A DNA stretch of 15,268 nucleotides from JAAUQA01 sp036351435 (GCA_036351435.1 JAZBPA010000261.1:1-15268); one strand, 5' to 3'; positions 1 to 7,235 are shown, numbered from the stretch's first letter. The notes: generated by a model from the letters alone, not told the origin. Made by a program: numbers and translations.

Positions 1-2
1 CC

Positions 3-290
3 TATTGGAATCCGGCGATATTGGATCAGGAACGGTTGCTCAACGCGCAAACCGGCGCTTATGTCGATGTGGCCGTCAGTTTCACCGGTCAGGAATCGTT
101 CGCCTTGGGCAATCAGCAAATCACTGCCGACCGGTATTTGCTGGAAGCTGAGGGCAAGCGGATCAGCTTATGGTATTCAGCCGAAGATCACCGCTGGTTG
201 GGCCTGGAATCGATGACTGAAGACGGTTACCGGCTGCGCTATCAGCCAGTGATGGCACAGTTGCCCGGTGCGAGACTGTCACAACGGTAA
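3..290 (+). CDS. 3' end of a DUF6134-like protein (partial)
   Basis: The reading frame is open from the window edge and ends at TAA 288-290, so only the last 95 residues are visible and the true start lies upstream. The visible part opens with YWNPAILDQERLLNAQTG and later has an aromatic-rich segment (SLWYSAEDHRWLGLES) and RLRYQ near the end. This pattern resembles the C-terminal half of DUF6134 proteins, secreted beta-rich proteins of unknown function; the match is from memory and moderate. No membrane segment is visible in this part. It lies about 130 bp upstream of a fatty-acid methyltransferase in the same direction, but a hairpin separates them, so co-transcription is uncertain. No function is assigned. 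Confidence 0.6.
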   Translation, partial: YWNPAILDQERLLNAQTGAYVDVAVSFTGQESFALGNQQITADRYLLEAEGKRISLWYSAEDHRWLGLESMTEDGYRLRYQPVMAQLPGARLSQR

Positions 291-312
291 TGCGGTATCA
301 CACTAACGAAAA

Positions 313-344
313 CCCGACACCCGACAGCTTGACCGGGTGTCGGG
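313..344 (+). terminator. Hairpin, possible transcription terminator
   Basis: A perfect 11-bp inverted repeat (CCCGACACCCG at 313-323, CGGGTGTCGGG at 334-344) flanks a 10-nt loop, 23 bp after the stop of the DUF6134-like gene. The stem is GC-rich and would be stable. The downstream strand (CCTTGCATAAAG) has no U-tract, so it is not a classic intrinsic terminator; it could stabilise the 3' end or work with Rho. Confidence 0.5.
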
Positions 345-420
345 CCTTGCATAAAGTGCCCTACCATCCAACCACGGTTGATTCGACAAGAGTTAAGCAT
401 CATCAGGAGTGTGTACAATA

Positions 421-1686
421 ATGAGAAAAAACCTTGCCGCTATAACACCAACCCCTTCATTGACCATACCGTCCAGTGGCCGTTTCTTTCAACGTTGGGT
501 ATTGCAGTATCTAAACAAGTTGCAGCGCTGTCATATCGTCTTGCACGACGACACCGGTAAATATCACCTGGGCGACGCTGACCAAGAACTACACGCCACC
601 ATCCGTATTCACGACATGCACGCGTATCAGCGTCTGGTATTTAGTGGCGGTACCGGTGCAGCTGAAGGGTATATGGCCGGTGAATGGTCTTGTGACGATT
701 TAACTGCGGTAGTTCGTATTTTCTCACTCAACTGGACCTTATTGTACGACCTAGAGCGGCGCGGGCCAGCCCGACTCACGACATGGCTATTGCGTGCAAT
801 CCATGCCCTGCGGCGCAATACTCGTTCCGGCAGCCGCGCCAATATCGCCGCTCATTACGATCTCGGTAACGATTTCTACGAGCTGTTTTTGGACGAAACC
901 TTGATGTATTCCAGTGCGATTTTCCCTCGGCCAGACGCTGATCTGCATGAAGCCTCCTTGCACAAATTGGAACGCATCTGCCGCAAGCTGGACTTGCAAC
1001 CTACCGATCATGTCTTGGAAATCGGCACCGGCTGGGGTGGGTTCGCCTTGTACGCCGCTCAGCATTACGGCTGCCGAGTCACCACCACGACGATTTCCAA
1101 GGCACAGTTCGATTTGGCTAGCGCGCGTGTCCGCCAAGCCGGGTTGGCGGACCGGGTCACCGTGTTACTGAGCGATTATCGCGATTTGGAAGGTCAGTAT
1201 GACAAGCTGGTTTCCATCGAAATGATTGAAGCAGTCGGACATCAATACTTTCCGACCTATTTCAATGCCTGCAGCCGCTTGCTCAAGGAGGACGGTTTGA
1301 TGGTACTGCAGACCATTACCTTGGCCGATCAAGATTACGAATTCGGCAAACGCTCGGTTGATTTCATCAAAAACTATATTTTCCCCGGCGGTTGCCTGCC
1401 CTCACCGATGGCTATAAGCCAAGCCCTAGCCAAAGCAGCCGATTTGCGGGTGTTCCATCTGGAAGATATCGGTCCTCATTACGCCACCACGCTCAAACAT
1501 TGGCGGGAGCGGTTTCTGGCTAACCGGGATCGAATCCGCGCACTAGGCTTCAACGATGAGTTTATGCGCTTATGGGAATATTATTTCTGCTATTGCGAGG
1601 GAGGATTCATGGAACGCGCGATAGGCGCTATGCAGATCGTGTTGACTAAACCGCTGTGTCGGCGGGAACCGCTGTTGACGATTTAA
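421..1686 (+). CDS. Cyclopropane-fatty-acid-synthase-family SAM methyltransferase
   Basis: This 421-residue protein belongs to the CFA synthase family (COG2230), which moves a methyl group from S-adenosylmethionine onto unsaturated acyl chains of membrane phospholipids. Visible motifs are AAHYDLGNDFYELFLDE (143-159), the SAM-binding loop LEIGTGWGG (199-207), IEMIEAVG (266-273), the family signature NYIFPGGCLPS (318-328), HYATTLKHWRERF (353-365) and a C-terminal WEYYFCYCEGGF (385-396). Against E. coli Cfa as remembered, the active-site Cys139 is Ser165 and His266 is Gln297, while Glu239 (Glu270) and the late Tyr are kept. This places it in the CFA-like branch that includes enzymes making methylated or furan fatty acids rather than classic cfa. 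ATG 421 is preferred to GTG 409 because AGGAG at 405-409 precedes it, with a longish 11-nt spacing. It converges with pabB, stop to stop, with 5 bp between. Confidence 0.88.
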   Translation: MRKNLAAITPTPSLTIPSSGRFFQRWVLQYLNKLQRCHIVLHDDTGKYHLGDADQELHATIRIHDMHAYQRLVFSGGTGAAEGYMAGEWSCDDLTAVVRIFSLNWTLLYDLERRGPARLTTWLLRAIHALRRNTRSGSRANIAAHYDLGNDFYELFLDETLMYSSAIFPRPDADLHEASLHKLERICRKLDLQPTDHVLEIGTGWGGFALYAAQHYGCRVTTTTISKAQFDLASARVRQAGLADRVTVLLSDYRDLEGQYDKLVSIEMIEAVGHQYFPTYFNACSRLLKEDGLMVLQTITLADQDYEFGKRSVDFIKNYIFPGGCLPSPMAISQALAKAADLRVFHLEDIGPHYATTLKHWRERFLANRDRIRALGFNDEFMRLWEYYFCYCEGGFMERAIGAMQIVLTKPLCRREPLLTI

Positions 1687-1691
1687 GGCGG

Positions 1692-3437
1692 TTAATCTAA
1701 AACCACTTCCCACAGGCCACGCACCGAGTTGATCAAATAAACGCCGGAACAACGCGATAAATCGTCAACAGTGATAATGCTTTCGACGATCTGACCCTGT
1801 TCGAGCAACCAGGATCGATAAACGCCGGCCAGCAAACCGCAACGCACCGGCGGTGTCAGACGCTTACCGTCCAGTTCTACAATGATATTAGCGATGCAGG
1901 ATTCGGTAATCTGTTGGTTCTCATTCCAGAGCACGACGTCGTCGTAACCGGGCCACTCGGCGAGCGCTTGCTCATAGACCTCTCGCTGGGTGGTTTTGTG
2001 GTAAAGAAACGGATTTTTCGAATCAATCGACTGTTTAGCTAGCCGGGCCCGGTAGATTGGAGCACTTGGTTTTAACGGATAGGCTTGTACAATCGGTTCA
2101 TTCGCTTTAGGCAGCAATAAACGGACTCGATGCGGTTGCAAAGGTAATGTATCGGCCAGTTTGGCCAGTTTGGCTCGAAGTGTGGCGGCGTCGATAAGAC
2201 GGGAAAAATAATCGGCTGATGCCGCCAGCCTATCCATATGCCTGTCAAGCAGAAAATAACCCTCGTCGGGTGTCCACCGGATGGTTTCCAACACATCGAA
2301 GTCTGTTGCGAGCTGCCCGAGCACCTTCGCTTTCGCGTAACACTCCTGCCACTCAGATCGTTCTTGCGAATCCCAGACAATTCCGCCCCCCACACCGTAT
2401 TCGGCGCTGTGGTCGGCTTTATCCACCAGCACTGTTCTGATCGCTACGTTGAACTGCGCCCGACGATTCGGAGCAAGATAGCCGATAGTGCCGGTGTAAA
2501 TATTCCGGGGGCTGGTTTCTAATTCCGCAATAAGCTGCATGGTGTGTGCTTTTGGTGCCCCGGTAATGGAGGCCGCCGGAAACAATGCACCGAGAATGTC
2601 GGTCACGCTGCGTCGTGTGGTACAGCGCACCGAGCTGGTGAGTTGCCATAGGGTCGGGTATTTTTCCACATCGAACAAGTGCGTCACTTGCACACTACCG
2701 GTGTCGGCGATCCGCCCCATGTCATTGCGCACCATATCGACGATCATGACATTTTCGGCGCGGTTTTTCTCCGACTGCGCCAACCAGTCCCGGTGTGATT
2801 GATCCTCCGCCGACCACAACCCGCGCTCCACTGTGCCTTTCATCGGGCGAGAAATCAGTGTTTCGGCATTCAAGCTAAATAACAATTCCGGGGAAGCTGA
2901 GCAGAGGCTATGCGTTCCGATGTCGACGAACGCGCCATACCCGGACCCTTGTGCATGAATCATCCGTAAAAATAAGGACCAGGGATCATCAGCGAATGGC
3001 GCTTGCAAGCGAAACGAATAATTGACCTGATAGGTGTCACCGGCTTCGATGTGGCGTTTGATCCGACGAAATGTCCTTTGATAATCCCGCTCGGAGATTG
3101 ACGCCTGCCAAGTAATATCCGCATCAGCCGCTGGCTTTACTGGCAAGTTGATTGATTCAGGTTCTTTAAAAATACCGAACCAAAGCAATGGAAAACAACC
3201 CGGCGCACGAGTGATCAACGCAGCATCGAAACCGGTTGCCGCCTCGTAGCTGATGAATCCCGCAGCATAAAGCCCCGCCTCATCAACTTCCTGTTCGACA
3301 GCCTGCATGACGTCGATCACGGCGTCCGGGTTGTCGGTTACATATACCCTCAGCGGTCGATGAAACTTTAACCATCGTTGTGTTAGGGAGTCATGCAAAA
3401 ATATAAACGGGGTCAGGTCTTGATTAAGCGCTCGCAT
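1692..3437 (-). CDS. pabB: Aminodeoxychorismate synthase I / aminodeoxychorismate lyase fusion (PabB-PabC)
   Basis: This 581-residue fusion makes p-aminobenzoate for folate. Residues 1-375 are the chorismate-binding PabB part: IEAGDTYQVNYSFRL (130-144), SRPMKGT with catalytic Lys200, EKNRAENVMIVDMVRND (223-239), ITGAPKAHTM (291-300) and GVGGGIVWDSQERSEW (348-363). The Lys in the MKGT motif separates it from anthranilate and isochorismate synthases. Residues about 380-581 are a class-IV PLP aminotransferase/lyase domain like PabC: likely PLP Lys481 in YHKTT, ITESCIANIIVELDG (510-524) and TPPVRCGLLAGVYR (528-541). The fused arrangement is known in proteobacteria. The glutaminase partner PabA is not in the window. 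ATG 3437 is the only usable start before an upstream stop, yet no Shine-Dalgarno sequence precedes it, and the first residues (NQDLTPF) are read from a repeat-like element at 3405-3425. Confidence 0.93.
   Translation of the reverse strand: MRALNQDLTPFIFLHDSLTQRWLKFHRPLRVYVTDNPDAVIDVMQAVEQEVDEAGLYAAGFISYEAATGFDAALITRAPGCFPLLWFGIFKEPESINLPVKPAADADITWQASISERDYQRTFRRIKRHIEAGDTYQVNYSFRLQAPFADDPWSLFLRMIHAQGSGYGAFVDIGTHSLCSASPELLFSLNAETLISRPMKGTVERGLWSAEDQSHRDWLAQSEKNRAENVMIVDMVRNDMGRIADTGSVQVTHLFDVEKYPTLWQLTSSVRCTTRRSVTDILGALFPAASITGAPKAHTMQLIAELETSPRNIYTGTIGYLAPNRRAQFNVAIRTVLVDKADHSAEYGVGGGIVWDSQERSEWQECYAKAKVLGQLATDFDVLETIRWTPDEGYFLLDRHMDRLAASADYFSRLIDAATLRAKLAKLADTLPLQPHRVRLLLPKANEPIVQAYPLKPSAPIYRARLAKQSIDSKNPFLYHKTTQREVYEQALAEWPGYDDVVLWNENQQITESCIANIIVELDGKRLTPPVRCGLLAGVYRSWLLEQGQIVESIITVDDLSRCSGVYLINSVRGLWEVVLD
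3405..3425 (+). repeat. Dispersed repeat fragment (GGGGTCAGGTCTTGATT type)
   Basis: The stretch AAACGGGGTCAGGTCTTGATT resembles a short sequence I remember being scattered through many proteobacterial genomes, often near REP-associated Y1 transposase genes. Only one copy is seen here and no transposase is nearby, so the assignment rests on memory. It overlaps codons 5-11 of the PabB-PabC fusion on the other strand. Confidence 0.4.
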
Positions 3438-3533
3438 ATAAAGCTAGATTTTAATGGCTAAAAGTGGAATATTGACTTGGGTTTTTTTACAGTGCATTTC
3501 TGATTCTTCATTGAATAAATCTAGGGGAACAGC

Positions 3534-4619
3534 GTGGCAGAGCAAACCAGCAAATCAGGTTTTAACATATTCTATAAAATCCTGTTGACCATGATCATTG
3601 TAGCGCTGATACCGCTAGGCGGACTTTGGTATATCAGCAGTTTTCAGGCCAGCGAAGATTGGCGAGCTAACATTAATACCCAGTTGACCAACGCCGCTGG
3701 CGGCGTGGTAAACACCATTGATGCCTGGGTTGATATGAATTTGCGGGTGTTGCGGCAAAGTGCTGCGCTTGACGATATCTCTACAATGGTTGCAGAACGG
3801 CAGAACCCGATATTAAAGTCTATCGGCAACACCTATGAGTGGACCTATCTGGTGTTTACCATTGATCCCAGCGGCCAGAATATCGGTCGTAATGATGGGA
3901 AGCCGACGCCATCCTATGCTGACCGCCAGTACTTCAAAGATGTCATGCAAGGTGAGCCCGTTGGGCAACAAGTCCTAGTGGGTAGAACAACCGGGAAACC
4001 CGCTTTAATTCTAGCGGCGCCTATTCCACGTGGCGGGCAAGGTCAGGCTGGGGTGATTGCCACGGCATCGCATTTAGTGGATGTCTCCGAGCAAGTAGCC
4101 GATATCCGGCTGGGAGAAACCGGATTCGCAATTCTGTTAGATCAAGCCGGCAAAGCTATTGCGCATGGTCGCCCCGAACTACTGACCGAATCATTGCAGG
4201 ATATGAGCGATCATCCCGCATTCAAGGCAGCGGGTGGGTCGCAACAGCCGTCGGTTTACGATCAAGACGGTCAACGAATCGTCGCCTATGCACAAAAAAC
4301 CAGCAACGGCTGGACCTTGATTGTGCAACAGGATTATGCCGAAGCCTTTGCTCCATTGCGTGAAGCGGAGCGCAATGCGCTGATCTTGTTGGGCGTTAGC
4401 CTGGTAATCGTAATCATTATGGCGTTTTTATTATCCCAGCGCTTGGCTAACCCGATTCGTCAGTTGACCGCCACTGCCGACAATCTTAGCCGGGGTAAGA
4501 TGGACGAAAGTGTAGTCGGGACCGACCGAGGTGACGAAATCGGCGCTCTGGCCCGTGCCATTGAACGGATGGGTGTCAGTATCAAGATGGCTGTCGAAAG
4601 GTTGCAAAAAGCGTCGTGA
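3534..4619 (+). CDS. Membrane sensor with dCache and HAMP domains, no output domain
   Basis: This 361-residue inner-membrane protein has the N-terminal half of a chemoreceptor. Residues 13-33 form a membrane segment (ILLTMIIVALIPLGGLWYI), 35-275 a large periplasmic domain, 282-301 a second membrane segment and about 302-354 a HAMP linker (RLANPIRQLT, GDEIGALARAIERM). The periplasmic part shows the dCache_1/PDC hallmark YADRQYFKDVMQG (128-140) followed by VGRTTGKPALILAAPI (149-164), typical of small-molecule sensors. The protein stops about seven residues after HAMP, with no kinase, GGDEF or methyl-accepting domain. The next gene has its own ribosome site and is unrelated to such domains, so this is probably not a frameshifted receptor. 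Start GTG 3534 follows AGGGGA by about five bases. Signal would have to pass to a separate partner, perhaps the next gene product (inference). Ligand unknown. Confidence 0.85.
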   Translation: MAEQTSKSGFNIFYKILLTMIIVALIPLGGLWYISSFQASEDWRANINTQLTNAAGGVVNTIDAWVDMNLRVLRQSAALDDISTMVAERQNPILKSIGNTYEWTYLVFTIDPSGQNIGRNDGKPTPSYADRQYFKDVMQGEPVGQQVLVGRTTGKPALILAAPIPRGGQGQAGVIATASHLVDVSEQVADIRLGETGFAILLDQAGKAIAHGRPELLTESLQDMSDHPAFKAAGGSQQPSVYDQDGQRIVAYAQKTSNGWTLIVQQDYAEAFAPLREAERNALILLGVSLVIVIIMAFLLSQRLANPIRQLTATADNLSRGKMDESVVGTDRGDEIGALARAIERMGVSIKMAVERLQKAS

Positions 4620-4672
4620 CAGTGGATCCGGCTATGAGTTAAACATGTTTTACTGGAATAGGGGGAGACGCC

Positions 4673-5209
4673 ATGTCCCAAGGCATTCCATTTGCACAAT
4701 TGGTTGGCGAACTACGACAACTATGCCAAGCTCAGAGCACCGGCATGGCGTTCATCACCACCGATGACCACAAACTGGCGCAAGTGAGTTTGGAAAACGG
4801 CAATATTGTGTATCTGTTTTTCAACAAGCAACGCGGGAAAGATGCCTTGCAGGCGCTGCGCCAAGTCCATGGTGGTCATCTGCGTTTCACCCCGGGAACT
4901 ATTCCGAGTTTTCGGTCGGAATTACCACCTGCCGAACAGGTTCTGGATTTTCTGCACCCGCAAGGTGTTGGTTCAGAAATACCTGCCCCCCAGCCGACGA
5001 CCGCGTCAGCGCTTACGGAACAGGAAAAGTCAATTCTTCAGGAAGAACTCACTGAGTTCGTTGGCCCGATGGCGGTTATTGTCTGTCAAGAACACCTGCA
5101 AACGGCCCCCGATTTACACACGGCTCTTGACAAGTTATGCCTGGATTTGCCGGATCCAAAACAGGCTGAACAATTTAAAAGCAATGTGTTGCGTCGTTTA
5201 AAGGGCTAA
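4673..5209 (+). CDS. DUF4388-like protein with C-terminal DUF8082-like domain
   Basis: This 178-residue soluble protein has two parts joined by a Pro/Thr-rich linker (about 96-113). Residues 5-95 resemble DUF4388 (PatA N-terminal-like): FAQLVGELRQLCQAQSTGMAFI, then an AQVSLENGNIVYLFF strand pair, GKDALQAL and GGHLRFTPG. Such domains occur in bacterial signalling proteins, often near GTPase, pilus or response-regulator genes. Residues 114-176 (LTEQEKSILQEELTEFVGPMA onward) resemble a small helical domain, DUF8082 as I recall, found at the C-terminus of bacterial Ser/Thr kinases and related regulators. No catalytic residues are recognised, so it is probably an adaptor. ATG 4673 has a strong GGGGGAG site ahead and follows the Cache-HAMP gene by 53 bp in the same direction, suggesting a shared transcript. 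Domain names come from pattern memory. Confidence 0.75.
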   Translation: MSQGIPFAQLVGELRQLCQAQSTGMAFITTDDHKLAQVSLENGNIVYLFFNKQRGKDALQALRQVHGGHLRFTPGTIPSFRSELPPAEQVLDFLHPQGVGSEIPAPQPTTASALTEQEKSILQEELTEFVGPMAVIVCQEHLQTAPDLHTALDKLCLDLPDPKQAEQFKSNVLRRLKG

Positions 5210-5424
5210 GTAATCTTCATGGCGATGGCCCAATTGTGGCGCAACGCACCATGATGTAACAGAAGCAGTACCAATACTCAGGGTTTAGTCCAATACCGAG
5301 AAGTCAATTATCGGGCTAATCAATAGGTTGAAAATTGCTTCTGCTGTAACACGGCGGTAAAGCGACGGTGCAATACTTGCATGTATGCCGACGACAACCT
5401 GTCATGTAACAGAGTTTACCCGCT
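5210..5424 (+). other. Intergenic region with three TGTAACA boxes and possible RNA stems
   Basis: This 215-bp gap is the longest in the window and holds no convincing ORF. TGTAACA occurs at 5255-5261, 5345-5351 and 5405-5411, spaced exactly 90 and 60 bp. CAGAAGCA (5260-5267) is complementary to TGCTTCTG (5336-5343), enclosing a second possible pair, TTAGTCC (5285-5291) with GGGCTAA (5313-5319), which closes with one G-U pair. It may be a promoter/operator or structured leader for the small gene at 5425, or chance. Confidence 0.3.
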
Positions 5425-5802
5425 ATGAGACAGATGACTCTTGATCCTGAAGCTGTCCGACTCATGTTAATCATGCGTCGACAGATCTTGAATGAGTTTG
5501 GTGCATGGATTTCGTTGGACGATGAAAATGCACACACAGCTATCCGAGACTACGGCCTTAAATCCACAGATGAATCGTTGCGCAAGCTAGCCAAGCAACT
5601 GGGTCCGTTTATCGGAGAATCAACGACTAACGAAGCAGAGCCTGAGAAACCTACCGCAGAGGCTCATTATTATCGAGGAGTAGTGGTACCAGAGGAACAT
5701 GCGCCGGCTCAGCAGGCTAAACCAGAACAACCGGAAGCACCTGTAAAGCCCAATAAACCGGTTAAAAAGCGCTATTATCGGGGCCAAGTGATAAAAAGTT
5801 GA
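5425..5802 (+). CDS. Small hypothetical protein with two YYRG motifs
   Basis: This 125-residue protein is not recognised as a whole. Residues 1-62 look helical and soluble (PEAVRLMLIMRRQILNEFG, then SLRKLAKQLGPFIG). Residues 63-115 are low in complexity and rich in Glu, Pro, Ala and Lys. Two short motifs stand out: HYYRGVVVP (81-89) and RYYRGQVIK (116-124), the second at the very C-terminus after a basic KKR. The YYRG core recalls the short YRG motif of DUF4278 proteins, a weak link. No signal peptide or membrane segment is visible. ATG 5425 is used, but the ribosome site is poor, and ATG 5434 is an alternative start. It lies 215 bp after the DUF4388-like gene on the same strand and converges with the DsbD_2-type gene. 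Coding is supported by the clean frame and the repeated motif; function unknown. Confidence 0.65.
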   Translation: MRQMTLDPEAVRLMLIMRRQILNEFGAWISLDDENAHTAIRDYGLKSTDESLRKLAKQLGPFIGESTTNEAEPEKPTAEAHYYRGVVVPEEHAPAQQAKPEQPEAPVKPNKPVKKRYYRGQVIKS

Positions 5803-5880
5803 TTGGGCTTACGCCGCGTAACATACTTTTAGCCGAAAGTCTTCCAAAATATTCAGTGCAGGTGTTGCGGGCAATACTTC

Positions 5881-6576
5881 TCAATTCAATAGGGTTACAG
5901 TGGCCTGCCAGAGTTGATAAATTGCCATCACAATAATCAATGCACCTGCACTGCGGCGTACCCAAAGCCGGCGTACCCAGGTCGCTATAGTCGCAGCAAA
6001 TGCGCCCATAGCGAATAACATCGGCAAGGTGCCGATGCCGAAACTCAACATCAATAAGCCGCCCTGTACCGCGCTACCTGCGCTGACCGCCCAAATCACC
6101 ACGCTGTACACCAAACCGCAAGGCAACCAGCCCCAAACCAGACCTAGGCTCAGTGCTTGAACAGGAGTCCGCACCGGAATCAAACGCCGTCCCCAAGGTT
6201 CAATATGCCGCCACAGCAAGCCACCGTATCGCTCCAAGCGCGCTAGCCCCTGCCACCAGCCACCCAAATACAACCCCAGTAACAGCATGAATAGTCCGGC
6301 GACCAGGCGTAACCCTTCCTGACCGTAGCGGACCGAGGCTAAATTAGCCGCCCACGCGCCAATGCCGCCAGCCAATAAACCGGCCACGGTATAACTGATG
6401 ATCCGTCCACTATTGTAGGCTAGCAGGTAAGGCAGCATGGCCGAAAAACGGGTTCGAGTTCCCGCTGGCAAACCCAAGGTCAGGGCGCCGACGATTCCAC
6501 CGCACATGCCGATGCAATGAACGCCTCCCAGCAATGCTACCAGGAAAGCCGCCGGGTACTGGCTTTCAGCAAGCAT
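5881..6576 (-). CDS. DsbD_2 / TauE-SafE-type integral membrane protein
   Basis: This 231-residue inner-membrane protein has about six hydrophobic segments. Near the N-terminus is HCIGMCGG (20-27, Cys21 and Cys25), and in the second half WGWLPCGLVYSVV (148-160, Cys153). This pairing of HCxxMCGG with LPCGLVY marks the DsbD_2 family (PF13386), often labelled sulfite exporter TauE/SafE. Members are frequently encoded near cbb3 oxidase maturation genes and are suspected to act in copper handling or thiol-redox transfer across the membrane; the substrate is not settled. The conserved cysteines fit metal or redox work better than sulfite export (inference). The ATG is four bases past the moaB stop, so the two genes form one transcript. 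No oxidase genes are in the window. Confidence 0.85.
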   Translation of the reverse strand: MLAESQYPAAFLVALLGGVHCIGMCGGIVGALTLGLPAGTRTRFSAMLPYLLAYNSGRIISYTVAGLLAGGIGAWAANLASVRYGQEGLRLVAGLFMLLLGLYLGGWWQGLARLERYGGLLWRHIEPWGRRLIPVRTPVQALSLGLVWGWLPCGLVYSVVIWAVSAGSAVQGGLLMLSFGIGTLPMLFAMGAFAATIATWVRRLWVRRSAGALIIVMAIYQLWQATVTLLN

Positions 6577-6580
6577 TCCG

Positions 6581-7102
6581 TTAGCTTTCCCGCAACCGGG
6601 GCATTAACTCCACGAAATTGCAGGGTCGACTGCGATAGTCGAGCTGATCCTTAATGATTCGATCCCATGCGGTTCGGCAAGCGCCGGAAGAACCCGGCAG
6701 GCAAAAAATATACGTGCCGTTGGCGACACCACCCAGGCAACGGGATTGAATAGTAGAAGTCTTGATTTCTTCCCAGGACAACATGCGAAACAGTTCGCCG
6801 AACCCTTGAATTTCCTTATCTAATAAAACCTGTACCGCTTCCGGTGTTCCATCCCGACCGGTAAGACCGGTACCGCCTGTAGTCAGTATCGCGTTGGCTT
6901 TTTCATCAGCAATCCAGCGCGAGACGATGGCGCGAATGCGATAAATATCGTCGGGGACGATGGCTTTTTCAACCACACGATGCCCCGCCGATCGGACCCG
7001 CTCTACCAACAACTGACCAGAGGTATCATCCGCTTCGGTACGCGTGTCGGAAACGGTAAGAACCGCAATATCGAGCGGTAGGAAATTGCGCTGTTCGGTC
7101 AT
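6581..7102 (-). CDS. moaB: Molybdenum cofactor biosynthesis protein MoaB
   Basis: This 173-residue protein matches the MoaB/Mog family, which adenylates molybdopterin in the cytoplasm so that molybdate can be inserted; the exact role of MoaB itself in E. coli is debated because Mog does this job there. Visible motifs are the N-terminal strand IAVLTVSDTR (12-21), TTGGTGLTGRDGTPEAV (74-90), which is the nucleotide/pterin-binding signature, IQSRCLGGVANGTYIFCLPGS (118-138) and PGSSGA (136-141). Length is close to E. coli MoaB (about 170). ATG 7102 follows AAGAGG by about seven bases, a good ribosome site. It is divergent from the heat-shock operon and upstream of the DsbD_2-type gene. A sigma-70-like promoter lies at 7154-7181. 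No other moa, moe or molybdoenzyme gene is visible here. Confidence 0.92.
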   Translation of the reverse strand: MTEQRNFLPLDIAVLTVSDTRTEADDTSGQLLVERVRSAGHRVVEKAIVPDDIYRIRAIVSRWIADEKANAILTTGGTGLTGRDGTPEAVQVLLDKEIQGFGELFRMLSWEEIKTSTIQSRCLGGVANGTYIFCLPGSSGACRTAWDRIIKDQLDYRSRPCNFVELMPRLRES

Positions 7103-7144
7103 ATAAAGCCTCTTAAAATCAGGATGCTATCGAATATAGGGTGC

Positions 7145-7189
7145 TGATAAATTATCATACTCCTGCTATTCGCTATGGCAACGATAGCG
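7145..7189. promoter_or_regulatory. Two palindromes over the moaB promoter (possible operators)
   Basis: TGATAAATTATCA (7145-7157) is a perfect 6+1+6 palindrome overlapping the candidate -10 box. CGCTAT (7171-7176) and ATAGCG (7184-7189) form an inverted repeat across the candidate -35 box. Neither matches a regulator site I can name with confidence. Confidence 0.3.
7154..7181 (-). promoter_or_regulatory. Candidate sigma-70 promoter for moaB
   Basis: On the minus strand TTGCCA (7181-7176) and TATGAT (7159-7154) are separated by 16 bp, each one base off consensus, and sit about 50 bp upstream of the moaB start. Confidence 0.5.
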
Positions 7190-7206
7190 CTCTACCCGTT
7201 GTTGCT

Positions 7207-7235
7207 CTTGAAATTTGGCCTCGCCTCCCCCATCT
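7207..7235 (+). promoter_or_regulatory. Sigma-32 heat-shock promoter for hsp20-cbpA-degQ
   Basis: CTTGAAA (7207-7213) and CCCCATCT (7228-7235) are separated by 14 bp. These match the E. coli RpoH consensus (CTTGAAA, 13-17 bp, CCCCATnT). The site is about 58 bp ahead of the Hsp20 start, and the first two genes downstream are classic heat-shock genes. Confidence 0.9.

Noticed and set aside
787..1137. A 116-codon open frame on the minus strand
   Set aside because: It is antisense to the SAM-binding part of the CFA-family enzyme, which carries clear motifs, and has no support of its own.
3472..3500. TTGACT with a T-rich spacer as a promoter for the Cache-HAMP gene
   Set aside because: The -35 is good, but no acceptable -10 lies 16-18 bp downstream, so it was not annotated.
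3534..4672. The Cache-HAMP gene as a frameshifted chemoreceptor
   Set aside because: No methyl-accepting, kinase or GGDEF sequence appears in any frame downstream, and the next gene has its own ribosome site and a different domain.
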